NCBI RefSeq assembly: GCF_003001935.1
Contig: NZ_PVNG01000035.1
Location: forward strand, 1 to 64,000
Direction: 5' to 3'
Length of the DNA stretch: 64,000 bases
DNA from: Nonomuraea fuscirosea
Lineage (GTDB): Bacteria; Actinomycetota; Actinomycetes; Streptosporangiales; Streptosporangiaceae
Position numbers and translations under genes: made by a program. Shown here in pieces: positions 53,113-61,548 of the stretch. Position 1 is the stretch's first letter. Every line of letters begins with the position of its first letter. Under the pieces are notes generated by a model. That model had not been told where the DNA came from and made no database searches. It saw only the letters and a program-made list of their open reading frames with translations.

Positions 53113-54021
53113 CTTTCCGGTTCCGGTCAGTGCGGCGACCAGGATGTCGGCCAGCAGTGCGGCCTGACTGCCGTCCTCGTCCAGGTCGGGGTCCAGGATC
53201 GTCACCTCCAGCCCGGCGGCTCCGGGCAGCGCCAGCAGCCCGCGCAGCAGCTCGGTGAGCTGGGCGGCGTCGAGTCCGCCCGGGGTGGGGGAGTCGACGG
53301 CGGGCAGGATGGACGGGTCGAGCACGTCCGCGTCCACGTGGATCCAGAACCCGTCGAGCTCGTCACGGCCGAGCACCTGCGTGGCGCGCTCGATCGCCAG
53401 GTCGCCGCCGGGGCTTCCGGGGCTTCCGGGGACGTAGGCCAGCCCGCTGTCCGCGATGTCCCGCAGGTCCTCCTCGTCCCGTACGCCCAGCACGATCACG
53501 TCCTCGTCCCTGACGTACGGCCGCAGCCCGCCGATGTCGGTCAGGTAGTCCTCGCCCCGGCCGGTGACCAGCGCCAGATCCTCACCGGCCGCCGAGCCGA
53601 CGTGCGGGGAGTTGCCCAGGTGGCGGAAGTCGGCGTGCGCGTCCAGGTACGCCAGCCCGTACCGGCCGGCTTCACGCAGCGCCAGCGCGGGGCCGAGCAG
53701 GATCGAGCAGTCGCCGCCGAGCAGAACGGGGAACCCGCCGTCCCGCCTGATGCCGCTCACCCGGTCGGCCAGGGCGCGGGCGTAGGCGGCGATGGCGGGC
53801 CCGTTGCGCACGCCGTCGCCCGGCTTCCATGTGGCCACGTAGCGGGGCGGGACGAGCGCGCCCGCGTCGTCCGCGCCGAGCCGGCGCACGAGCCCGGCGT
53901 CCCGCAGCGCCCACGGGGCCTTGTAGCACCCGGGGACGACGTCGGGGGCCGGCGGGCGCAGACCGAGGTTGGACGGGGCATCGAGGACGACCAGACGTCT
54001 GTCAGTGGTTATAGTGTTCAT
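53110..54021 (-). CDS. arginase/agmatinase-family ureohydrolase
   Basis: 303 aa from ATG 54021. The Mn-binding motifs are present: GGDCSILLG, LDAHADFR, HVDADVLDPS, with SPTPGGL. Could be arginase, agmatinase, formimidoylglutamase or guanidinobutyrase; without an amino-acid catabolic neighbour it is left general. Divergent, by 28 bases, from the CGNR gene, so promoters overlap. Confidence 0.88.
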   Translation of the reverse strand: MNTITTDRRLVVLDAPSNLGLRPPAPDVVPGCYKAPWALRDAGLVRRLGADDAGALVPPRYVATWKPGDGVRNGPAIAAYARALADRVSGIRRDGGFPVLLGGDCSILLGPALALREAGRYGLAYLDAHADFRHLGNSPHVGSAAGEDLALVTGRGEDYLTDIGGLRPYVRDEDVIVLGVRDEEDLRDIADSGLAYVPGSPGSPGGDLAIERATQVLGRDELDGFWIHVDADVLDPSILPAVDSPTPGGLDAAQLTELLRGLLALPGAAGLEVTILDPDLDEDGSQAALLADILVAALTGTGK

Positions 54022-54049
54022 AGTCCTGACGCTAGCAAGAGGAGAGCGA

Positions 54050-54820
54050 ATGCGCCAGTACGCCGAGACCGGCCTCGTGACGATCGACCTGGCCAACACA
54101 TGGGACGAATACCTGGACGACCCGGAACGCCTACCGGACGTTTCCTCCCTACACCGCTTCTGCATGGAACTAGGCGTGCCGGCGCTCTCCGACCCCGTTG
54201 CCCTACCAGGCGACTCGGATCCCGACGCCGATCCTGCGGACGTGCCGGGCGTCTCTGATCCGGATGCCGACCTCGTGGGTGTGCCGGGCGACTCCGAGCC
54301 GCGCGCCGTTCCTGCGGACGTGCTGGGCGACTCCGAGCCCGATGCCGAGTCGGTGGGCACGGCGAGGGAGCCCGATCCCGGGGCCGGTCCGGTGGGCACG
54401 GCGAGGGAGTCCGTTCCCGGTGCTGGTCCGGTGAGCCCGGCGGATCTGGACGAGGTGCGGGCCGTGCGGTCGCGGTTGCGGGAGGTCCTGGACGGCGATC
54501 CGGCGCAGCGGGCGCGCGCCCTGGCGCGATGGGTGGAGGAGGCGCCGATGCGCGCGGTCGTGGCGGAGTCGGCCGGCACGCCGGTCCTGCGGCTCGCCGG
54601 CCCCCCGGCCGCCACCCTCGGTCAGCGGTTGACGGTGCGGGCGGTGACGGAACTGCTGGACCTCGCCGCGGCGGGCGACTGGGACCGGCTGCGGCTGTGC
54701 GCGGCGAGCCCCTGCCAGGACGCCTTCGTCGACAGAAGCCGCCCGGGCCGGCGCCAGTTCTGCTCGACCCGCTGCGCCAACCGCGCCCACGCCGCCGCCT
54801 CCCGGGCCCGCCACCGCTGA
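54050..54820 (+). CDS. CGNR zinc-finger protein with an internal 13-residue repeat
   Basis: 256 aa from ATG 54050 with AGAGGAGAG. N-terminal ABATE-like region (YAETGLVTIDLANTWDEYLDDPERLPD, about 1-50), then six tandem 13-residue units (53-130), then the remainder of ABATE and the C-terminal CGNR finger (about 218-256): CAASPCQDAFVDRSRPGRRQFCSTRCANRAH, all four Cys present. These proteins are thought to be DNA-binding regulators. The repeat splits the ABATE domain, which normally runs without interruption. Stop codon is in the first unit of a 37-38-bp array. Confidence 0.85.
   Translation: MRQYAETGLVTIDLANTWDEYLDDPERLPDVSSLHRFCMELGVPALSDPVALPGDSDPDADPADVPGVSDPDADLVGVPGDSEPRAVPADVLGDSEPDAESVGTAREPDPGAGPVGTARESVPGAGPVSPADLDEVRAVRSRLREVLDGDPAQRARALARWVEEAPMRAVVAESAGTPVLRLAGPPAATLGQRLTVRAVTELLDLAAAGDWDRLRLCAASPCQDAFVDRSRPGRRQFCSTRCANRAHAAASRARHR
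54206..54439 (+). repeat. in-frame 39-bp minisatellite, six copies
   Basis: Residues 53-130 are six 13-residue units: PGDSDPDADPADV, PGVSDPDADLVGV, PGDSEPRAVPADV, LGDSEPDAESVGT, AREPDPGAGPVGT and ARESVPGAGPVSP. Divergence increases to the 3' side. Confidence 0.85.
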
Positions 54821-54899
54821 CCGGGCAGCGCCGCCCCTGCGCGCACCCGTCCCCTGACCGCCCACGCCGCCGCTTCCCGGACCCGTCACCACTGACCGT
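54783..54899 (+). repeat. 37-38-bp array starting on the CGNR stop codon
   Basis: CTGACCG recurs at 54817, 54854 and 54892. The copy ending at 54822 includes the last codons and stop; the third unit (from about 54860) repeats GCCCACGCCGCCGC and CCCGG-CCCG nearly exactly, the middle one is decayed. Confidence 0.75.
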
Positions 54900-54995
54900 G
54901 TGACTCCCGCACTCCCGATCACGCCGCCGGGCGGGAATTGTCGGTGCGGGCCGCTAACTTTCGATCATCACTCGATCCGAAGGAGTAGTTGGTCG

Positions 54996-55292
54996 ATGTA
55001 CCGCCAGGGCGACATCCTGCTCATGCCCATCCCCGAGGAGACCGCGCCCGTCGTGTCGCTCTCCCAGCCCAGGGACGCTCGCGGGCGGCTGGTGCTGTCC
55101 TACGGCGAGGGGACAGGCCACGCCCATGCCATCCCCGGCCCCGGCACGCTGTCCCGCGGGTTCCTGCACCTGCCGGTCGGCGGCCGGCTCGTGCACGAGG
55201 AGCACGCGGCGATCTCGCTGCCGAAGGGCTGGTACCGCGTGATCCGGCAGCCCAAGGATGTGCCGGGCCCGCACCGCGTGATGGCCGGCTGA
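54996..55292 (+). CDS. small protein of unknown function
   Basis: 98 aa from ATG 54996 with GAAGGAG about ten bases upstream. No signal peptide. MYRQGDILLMPIP, LSYGEGTGHAHAIPGPGTL, HEEHAAISLPKGWYRVIRQ: this resembles small proteins in actinobacteria and phages annotated only as hypothetical. Its stop is convergent, 34 bases from the sigma-partner gene. I cannot assign a function. Confidence 0.7.
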   Translation: MYRQGDILLMPIPEETAPVVSLSQPRDARGRLVLSYGEGTGHAHAIPGPGTLSRGFLHLPVGGRLVHEEHAAISLPKGWYRVIRQPKDVPGPHRVMAG

Positions 55293-55325
55293 TGACGGCA
55301 ACCTCACCCGGCGCCGGGCCGACGG

Positions 55326-56522
55326 TCACATCGCCCCGGGAGGCCCGGGAAGGGCCAGCTCGAAGACGCTCTGGGCGGTGTAGGCGGCCAGCCACCTGGC
55401 CTTGCCGCTCCTGACGTTCACCGCGTAGGTGTTCATCGTCAGGTACGGTGCGTCGATCACCGCCGGTTCGTCGTCCGGCACCTCCGAAGCCGACCTGCAC
55501 CGGACGGACGTCGTGAGCACCGTCACCTCGTCCGCGCTCAACCACGTGCGCAGATAGACCTGGCTGACGTCGGAGGCCAGACCGCTGATGGCCGTGCTCT
55601 TGCGCTTCTTGCCGGTGAGCGTGTCGAGGAGCACGAGACCGCCACGGCGGCAGGGCCTCTCCCCGGTGCTGAGGTTCTCGATCGCCGCCACGGTCTTCCC
55701 GTCGGGAGCCAGCGGGCTGAAGTCGTACCGCCTCGGCAGGATGACCGACGTCGAGTTGCCTGGCGAGGTGGCCGGCCACAGGTTCGAGATCGTGCGCAGC
55801 TGCGAGCTGGGCGAGTACTCCCCGAGCGTGATCGTGGCGCCGTCCGGCGACAGGCCGATGGGCACCCAGCGGTTCGGCAGTCGGCGGACGACCCGGTCGC
55901 GCATGTCGATGAGCAGCGCGGGGTCCTTGAAGTCCGGGACCTTGCTGAAGGCCACGAACCGGCCGTCGTCCGACAACATCAGCCACGAGATGCTGCCCAG
56001 CCACTTCACCGGCACCTCCACCGGAGCGGTCGTCTTCGCGCCCGAGGCCAGGTCCCGCACCTGGAAGGTGCGTTCCTTCCGGCTGTAGTAAGCGATCTTG
56101 CTCCCGTCCCGGCTGATCGCCAGCGGGCTGTTCCGCAGACCGGTCCGGCCGGGCGCGAGGCTCGGCAGCGCCTCCCGCACGTAGTAAGCCTTGCCGCTCC
56201 TGGTGACCACCCGCCAGCCACCGTCCCGGCAGCCCTTCGGCGCCTTCCCGACGGCCGGCTCACAGAAGGTCTTGTACGCGTGGCTCAACGGTTCCACCCC
56301 GCTCGCGGGCAGGTCGTCCTTGGAGGTGGCGGGTTCGGGGGCGTGCGGCGTCAGCCGTACGGCGAGGGTCGCGCCCAGCGCGGTGACCACGACCATGGCC
56401 GCCGCGAGCAGCGAGATCGTGGTGCGCCTCCTGCGGTCGCGCTGGGCGATCGTCCGCTCGGCCAGGTCCACCTGTGGCGTGTCGTCGGCCAGATCGACGA
56501 GTACGTCCCGCAGCCAGGTCAT
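55326..56522 (-). CDS. membrane-anchored beta-propeller-like protein paired with a sigma factor
   Basis: 398 aa. Cytoplasmic N-terminus of about 35 residues (DVLVDLADDTPQVDLAERTIAQRD), one membrane helix (TTISLLAAAMVVVTALGATLAV), and an extracytoplasmic region rich in beta strands with repeated GS-ITLGEYSP, LAPDGKTVAAIE, LSDDGRFVAFSK motifs, like WD40/TolB propellers. Overlaps the ECF sigma gene by four bases and so may restrain it, although no zinc-type anti-sigma HXXXCXXC motif is seen. Confidence 0.75.
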   Translation of the reverse strand: MTWLRDVLVDLADDTPQVDLAERTIAQRDRRRRTTISLLAAAMVVVTALGATLAVRLTPHAPEPATSKDDLPASGVEPLSHAYKTFCEPAVGKAPKGCRDGGWRVVTRSGKAYYVREALPSLAPGRTGLRNSPLAISRDGSKIAYYSRKERTFQVRDLASGAKTTAPVEVPVKWLGSISWLMLSDDGRFVAFSKVPDFKDPALLIDMRDRVVRRLPNRWVPIGLSPDGATITLGEYSPSSQLRTISNLWPATSPGNSTSVILPRRYDFSPLAPDGKTVAAIENLSTGERPCRRGGLVLLDTLTGKKRKSTAISGLASDVSQVYLRTWLSADEVTVLTTSVRCRSASEVPDDEPAVIDAPYLTMNTYAVNVRSGKARWLAAYTAQSVFELALPGPPGAM

Positions 56523-57040
56523 CGGAATGCCTCCTCGGTCTCCAGCCCGGCGAGCTTCGGCGCGAGCTCGGGCGCCAGGGTGCGCAGGCGGGCCAGGGCC
56601 TGGTGCGCCTGGCTCTTCACCGTCCCGACCGAACAGTTCATGAGCTCCGCGGTCTCACGTTCGGTCCGGTCCTCGTAGTACCGCAGCACGATCACCGCCC
56701 GCTGCCGGGGTGGCAGCCGCATGAGCGCCTGGCGCATGACGAGCCGGACGACGGTCGAGTCCTCGCTCGAGTACGGCCGTTCCGGCGGGTCGGCGGTCGG
56801 GAGCTCCGTCCTGACCCGGCGCCGCCGCCACGAGATGTGCTGGTTGACCAGCGCCTTACGCGCGTACGCCTCAGGATGCTCGACGCGCGAGAGCCTCGCC
56901 CAGCGCCCGAGCACCTTGAGCAGGACGTGCTGCAGCAGATCCTCGGCCTGGTGGGCGTCCCCCGTGAGCAGGTACGCGGTACGCATCAGGGCTTGCTGAT
57001 GGCCGGCGACGAACTCACGGAAGCTGTCATTGCGATCCAA
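56519..57040 (-). CDS. SigE-family ECF RNA polymerase sigma factor
   Basis: 173 aa. Sigma region 2 (ALMRTAYLLTGDAHQAEDLLQHVLLKVLGRW) and region 4 (LPPRQRAVIVLRYYEDRTERETAELMNCSVGTVKSQAHQALARLR), with the short 2-to-4 linker of the actinobacterial SigE group. The 93 bases before its start hold an AACC ... CGTC pair 17 bases apart (minus strand, near 57088 and 57067), a possible autoregulated promoter. Confidence 0.93.
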   Translation of the reverse strand: MDRNDSFREFVAGHQQALMRTAYLLTGDAHQAEDLLQHVLLKVLGRWARLSRVEHPEAYARKALVNQHISWRRRRVRTELPTADPPERPYSSEDSTVVRLVMRQALMRLPPRQRAVIVLRYYEDRTERETAELMNCSVGTVKSQAHQALARLRTLAPELAPKLAGLETEEAFR

Positions 57041-57133
57041 GACGACTCCTCTCGCCCGTTATGGACGCCCCCGAGAAGCCGAAAGGTTTGGTCCCAGCCG
57101 AAACCGAAAGGCGTTATCCCGTCCTGGCCGGCG

Positions 57134-58273
57134 TCACCTGCGGCGGTAGGGATCGTCGTAGGGTTGCGACGACTGCCTGACCGCCTCCATGACGGGTCGC
57201 ATGGCGGGCCCCGCGACGTAGTAGCGGCCTCGCGCCTGCCCCTCCGGTGTCAGCCAGCCGAGCCGGCACATCTCGCGGATGTCCCGCACGGCCTGTTGCG
57301 GGCTGAGGTCGGCGTCCTGCTGGTACACGGTCCGCCGTACGCGCGAGGCCCAGAAGGCGGGAAGGAGGGCGAAGACGGCCCGCTCGTCCAGCCCGTCGGT
57401 CACGGCCGCCTCCGACAGGGCGGACCAGGCCCGGCTCAGCAGATCGACCCTGCGCCTGGCCTGCTGGGCCATCAGATGGTGAGCGCGCAGGCAGAACCTG
57501 ATCCACCCGTGCGCCGACCGGTGCGGGCTCCACCCCCGGCCGCCCACCTCCTGCAGAATCTGGTAGTAGGAGTACGTGTTCTGCCCCCGTCCCAGCCACT
57601 CCTCGATGGAGGAGAACTCCGGCGGCAGCAGCGCCTCCCTGGCGAACACCAGCGTGGACAGCGCCCTGGACATACGTCCGTTCCCGTCGGCCCAGGGGTG
57701 GATCATGACGAGATTCAGGTGCGCCATCGAGGCCCGGACATGGACCGGCGCGTCCAGATCGCCTTCGTTGAGCCACCGGATGAGCTCGTCCATGAGCCCG
57801 GCCACCACGCTGGGGTCGGGCCCCGTGTAGGCGGCGACGGTCGGATCGTCAACGCTCGTGATGTAGACCGGCCCCTGCCGGAGACGGCCCGGCCGTTTTC
57901 TCCTGTGCGGCTCCTGCATCATGAAGTGCAGACCGTTCAGCAGCCCGAGGTCGTAGCGGAACTCGGCACCGGCATCGTAGAGCGCCTGGATGTAGGTCAT
58001 CGCCCGTTGGTAGTTCTCCAGCTCCCGCCGTGTCACGTCGCTGGTCTCCAGCGGCGCCTCCCCGGCCATCAGCGCCTCCATGTCGTCGACCGAGGCCGCA
58101 TATCCCTCGATGGTGTTCGAGCCGACGATGGCCCTGGCGGTGAGGCTGCGCCGCAGCTGTTTGGTCCATTGCTCCTCCGGACGGAGGTGTATGCGCAGGT
58201 CGTGCCGCATCTCTTCGATGTCCTCGAGAACATGGAGATCGGCGGCGGTCAGCTTCGGTGTTCCGTAGAGCAT
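57134..58273 (-). CDS. class II Fic protein with C-terminal winged helix
   Basis: 379 aa from ATG 58273; an ATG at 58300 lies in the dyad. Fic motif HPWADGNGRMSRAL (standard HPFxDGNGR with Trp at Phe) gives AMP transfer from ATP. The N-terminal inhibitory helix is intact: SNTIEG matches (S/T)xxxE(G/N), so it is self-inhibited. A winged helix (about 300-370, LSPQQAVRDIREMCRLGWLTPEGQARGRYYV) follows. No antitoxin partner is adjacent. Likely solo Fic regulating a host protein by AMPylation. Confidence 0.9.
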   Translation of the reverse strand: MLYGTPKLTAADLHVLEDIEEMRHDLRIHLRPEEQWTKQLRRSLTARAIVGSNTIEGYAASVDDMEALMAGEAPLETSDVTRRELENYQRAMTYIQALYDAGAEFRYDLGLLNGLHFMMQEPHRRKRPGRLRQGPVYITSVDDPTVAAYTGPDPSVVAGLMDELIRWLNEGDLDAPVHVRASMAHLNLVMIHPWADGNGRMSRALSTLVFAREALLPPEFSSIEEWLGRGQNTYSYYQILQEVGGRGWSPHRSAHGWIRFCLRAHHLMAQQARRRVDLLSRAWSALSEAAVTDGLDERAVFALLPAFWASRVRRTVYQQDADLSPQQAVRDIREMCRLGWLTPEGQARGRYYVAGPAMRPVMEAVRQSSQPYDDPYRRR

Positions 58274-58279
58274 AACTCG

Positions 58280-58300
58280 ATGATACCAAGATAGTGTCAT
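58280..58300. promoter_or_regulatory. dyad upstream of the Fic gene
   Basis: ATGATAC and GTGTCAT flank a 7-base spacer in a GC-poor spot directly before the chosen ATG. A possible autoregulatory site for the winged helix; also a possible -10 region. Confidence 0.45.
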
Positions 58301-58311
58301 CTATGCGCGCT

Positions 58312-58346
58312 GCCCGCTTCGCCGATAAGCGGCAGGCGAAGCGGGC
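58312..58346 (-). terminator. terminator after the GH5 operon
   Basis: GCCCGCTTCGCC (58312-58323) and GGCGAAGCGGGC (58335-58346) pair perfectly over 12 bp around an 11-base loop, 21 bases beyond the GH5 stop in its direction and near the divergent Fic promoter. Confidence 0.8.
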
Positions 58347-58366
58347 GACGCGCGGGGTGGTTCGAG

Positions 58367-59734
58367 TTACTGCTGGAGGTTGGTGGACAGGAGGTCGAGC
58401 AAGGGTTCGCGGCGGACGCAGCGTTCCAGGAGGAACGAGTCGGCCAGGGCGAGCAGGTCGTCGTCCCCGAGGTCGCGGAACAGCTCCGCGTACTCCGGCA
58501 GCAGCGCCTGGGCCAGGAGGATGTGCCTGATCAGGTCGTCGGACTGGTAGCGGGCGCCCCACGGGTACGGGTCCCAGCGGGGGGACTCCGTCTCGATCAG
58601 GGTGTGCAGCGGGGCCAGTTCGTCCGCCGACTCCTCCATGGTCGAGCCCCACCGGTCCACGCCGAGCCGTCGCTTCTTGGCGATGAAGGGGCCGAACCGG
58701 TCCAGGTACGCTCCCGCGGCGTGCACCAGGCCCTGCAGTCCCACGTCCTTGTACGTCCAGAGCGACCAGCCCGCCCCGTGCCCGTCGTAGATGTCGAGCT
58801 GGTCGCGCAGGATCTGGTAGCGCTGGGCGTCCACGGCCGGGTCGCCGGTGTAGACGGGGCCGAACTCGCCCACCCACAGCGGTGTGCCGGTCTCGCGCTG
58901 GAAGCGGGAGCGTTTGGCGAACGTACGCTCCAGTTCGTTCTTGTCGCACCACTCGCCGCGCGTGTATCCCGGGTACGGGCCCCCGTGGGCGAACCCGGCC
59001 AGCGCGTAGTCATGGAGGACAAAAACCGTGTTCTCATATACCTCCCGAAAAATCGAGAAATCGGTGGAGTAGGTGTTGCCGTCCAGGAACAGGATGTGGC
59101 CCGGATCGGCGGCTCTGATCGCCTTCACCAAGCGGTCGTAGAACGGCCCGATCACCTTGCCGGTCAGGTCACCCGGCTCGTTGACCGGGTTGTATCCCGC
59201 CACCCACGGATGGTCGCGATAGTGGTCCGCGATGACCTCCCACAGGTGCACCGCCCGGTCCTGGAAGTGCCGGTGCTGCCAGAAGGCGGCCACGTGGGTC
59301 GGGTTGTCGGAGTGCCAGTGCTGGTTCTGGGAGCCGGGCAGCGCGTGCAGGTCGATCACGCTGTAGACGCCGTGCTCGCCCAGCAGCCCGATCACCCGGT
59401 CGAGGTGACGGAAGCCGCGCCCGTCGATCTCCATCGGGCGGTCGTCGGACTCCCAGTGGCGGTAGTTGACCGGGATGCGCACACAGTTGACGCCCAGCCC
59501 GGCCAGCAGAGCGGCGTCCCGTTCGGTGAAGAACGAGGTCAGCAGCCGGTCGAAGAACAGCTCCGCCCGGTCGTCCCCGAGGACGGAGCGCACGGCGTGC
59601 CGCATGGAGGACTCGTTCGCCGGATAGCCGGTGATGAAGTTCTCCATGTTCATCCAGCCCCCGAGACCCACCCCCCGCAGGCGTACCGGTGTGTCGTCGT
59701 CCCGGACGAGATGGGTTCCGGACACGTGCAGCAT
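58367..59734 (-). CDS. GH5-type beta-glucanase
   Basis: 455 aa, no signal peptide, so it acts inside the cell. TIM-barrel signatures of family 5: LGVNCVRIPVNYRHWES, HALPGSQNQHW, acid/base Glu in GYNPVNEPGDL and nucleophile Glu in LWVGEFGPVY, with the aromatic TYKDVGLQG. Probably splits imported short beta-glucan oligosaccharides. The extra C-terminal 90 residues (ETESPRWDPYPWGARYQSDDL) are unassigned. Last gene of the LacI-flanked operon. Confidence 0.88.
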   Translation of the reverse strand: MLHVSGTHLVRDDDTPVRLRGVGLGGWMNMENFITGYPANESSMRHAVRSVLGDDRAELFFDRLLTSFFTERDAALLAGLGVNCVRIPVNYRHWESDDRPMEIDGRGFRHLDRVIGLLGEHGVYSVIDLHALPGSQNQHWHSDNPTHVAAFWQHRHFQDRAVHLWEVIADHYRDHPWVAGYNPVNEPGDLTGKVIGPFYDRLVKAIRAADPGHILFLDGNTYSTDFSIFREVYENTVFVLHDYALAGFAHGGPYPGYTRGEWCDKNELERTFAKRSRFQRETGTPLWVGEFGPVYTGDPAVDAQRYQILRDQLDIYDGHGAGWSLWTYKDVGLQGLVHAAGAYLDRFGPFIAKKRRLGVDRWGSTMEESADELAPLHTLIETESPRWDPYPWGARYQSDDLIRHILLAQALLPEYAELFRDLGDDDLLALADSFLLERCVRREPLLDLLSTNLQQ

Positions 59735-59743
59735 GAAGACTGA

Positions 59744-60592
59744 TCACCCCTTCGTGGCACCGGCGGTGAGCCCACCGACCAGATGACGTTCCGCTATGGC
59801 GTAGAACCCGAGCGCGGGCACCATGGCCAGGATGAGATAGGCCAGGATGCGGGCGGTGTCGGAGGCGTACTGGCCCTGGAACTGCTGGATGCCCAGCGGC
59901 AGCGTCCAGCTGCTCTCCTCGCTGAACACGACCAGTGGCAGCATGAAGTTGTTCCAGCTGCCGACCACGGCCAGCACGGAGACGGTGGCGATGGCGGGCC
60001 GGGCCATCGGCAGCAGGATCCGCCAGAAGAACCCGAACGGCGTGCACCCGTCGATCGTGGCCGCCTCCTCGATCTCGCCCGGGATGCTGCGGAAGAAGCC
60101 GCGCAGGATGATGATCGTCAGCGGCAGCCCGAAGGCGGCCTGGGTGAGGATCACGCCCAGCGGGTTGTCCAGCAGCCCGAACGTGCGCAGCAGCACGAAG
60201 ATCGGCAGGATCGCCACCGCGAACGGGAACATCAGCCCCGCGGTGAACAGGGTGAAGAACAGCTCCCTGCCGCGGAAGGCGAACCGGGCGAAGACGAACC
60301 CGGCCAGCGCCGCCAGCGCGACCGTCAGCACGGTCGTGATGACCGCGATGAACGTGCTGTTCCAGACCTGAAGCCAGAACGAGCCCGAACCGAGCACGTC
60401 GGTGTAGTTGGCCGTGATCCAGGACTCGGGCAGGCCGAACGGGTTGCCGGACAGCTCGCTGTTGTCCTTGAAGCCGCCGAGCAGCGCGTAGACGACCGGG
60501 ATGACCATGAACAGGCCCACCACGCTCGCGATCACGTGCAGAGGCAGCGTGTTGCGCCGGGGGGTGGCCGGTTTCGTCCGCTGGCGGCTCAT
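59744..60592 (-). CDS. sugar ABC permease (MalG-like)
   Basis: 282 aa, six helices, EAA loop EIEEAATIDGCTPFGFFWRILLPMARP, C-terminus YAIAERHLVGGLTAGATKG typical of CUT1. Overlaps the first permease by four bases. No ATPase gene in the operon. Confidence 0.93.
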   Translation of the reverse strand: MSRQRTKPATPRRNTLPLHVIASVVGLFMVIPVVYALLGGFKDNSELSGNPFGLPESWITANYTDVLGSGSFWLQVWNSTFIAVITTVLTVALAALAGFVFARFAFRGRELFFTLFTAGLMFPFAVAILPIFVLLRTFGLLDNPLGVILTQAAFGLPLTIIILRGFFRSIPGEIEEAATIDGCTPFGFFWRILLPMARPAIATVSVLAVVGSWNNFMLPLVVFSEESSWTLPLGIQQFQGQYASDTARILAYLILAMVPALGFYAIAERHLVGGLTAGATKG

Positions 60593-61548
60593 GGCCGGCC
60601 TCCCGCACTGGTGGTGGCGCCCTCAAGGTCGCGGCGCATGACGAAGCGCTGGTAGAGCAGGGCGAAGACGAGGCTGAGGCCGAACATCACCACGCTGATC
60701 GCGCTGGCGTAACCGACCTGGGAGCGCTTGAACCCCCAGTCCATCATCGTGACGGCCATCGTCTCCGAGGAGTGCGAGGGCCCGCCGCCGGTGAGGATCC
60801 AGACCAGGTCGAACAGCTGGATCGTGTAGATGACGGACAGGAAGACGCTGATCCGGATCGTCGGGCCGAGCAGTGGCAGCGTGACGTGCCGGAACGTCTT
60901 CCATCCCGTGGCCCCGTCGATCTGGGCGGCCTCGATCAGCTCGTTCGGGATGTTCTGCCGGCCGGCCAGATAGATCATCATGTGGAAGCCGAAGTACTTC
61001 CAGGTCATGACCAGGAACAGCGACGGCATCACGGTGTTCGGGTCGGCCAGCCACTCCGACTCCCAGCCGAACACCGACAGCAGCTGGTTCGCCATGCCTG
61101 AGCCGGGCGAGAGGATCAGCGAGAACAGCACGCCGGTGATGACCTCGGACAGCACGTACGGCGCGAAGAACAGCACCCGGTAGAGCGCCCGCCCGCGGAT
61201 GCGCTGGTTCAGCAGCATCGCGATGGCCAGCGAGAACGGCAGCTGCACGAAGATCGACAGCAGTACCAGGACCGCCAGGTGCCACAGGTCCTGGGCGAAG
61301 ATCTCGCTGGTGAACAGCCGGGTGAAGTTGTCCAGGCCGATGAAGTCGGTCGGCAGGCCGCCGAAGCCGTTCCACTTGAACACGCTCGAATAGATGGCCA
61401 CCAGCATGGGGGCCACGACGAGCATGAGGAACAGCACCAGAGCGGGCAGCAGGAACAGGACGATGCTCACCCAGCGCCCCCGGCGCCTGGCGGCGGGGGC
61501 GGGGGCCGGAAGCTTGACCGCTTCCGGCCCTCTCGTGAGAGTCGTCAT
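60589..61548 (-). CDS. sugar ABC permease (MalF-like)
   Basis: 319 aa, six helices (WVSIVLFLLPALVLFLMLVVAPMLVAI first), EAA loop ELIEAAQIDGATGWKTFRHVTLPLLGP. Overlaps the binding-protein stop as ATGA. Confidence 0.93.
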   Translation of the reverse strand: MTTLTRGPEAVKLPAPAPAARRRGRWVSIVLFLLPALVLFLMLVVAPMLVAIYSSVFKWNGFGGLPTDFIGLDNFTRLFTSEIFAQDLWHLAVLVLLSIFVQLPFSLAIAMLLNQRIRGRALYRVLFFAPYVLSEVITGVLFSLILSPGSGMANQLLSVFGWESEWLADPNTVMPSLFLVMTWKYFGFHMMIYLAGRQNIPNELIEAAQIDGATGWKTFRHVTLPLLGPTIRISVFLSVIYTIQLFDLVWILTGGGPSHSSETMAVTMMDWGFKRSQVGYASAISVVMFGLSLVFALLYQRFVMRRDLEGATTSAGGRP

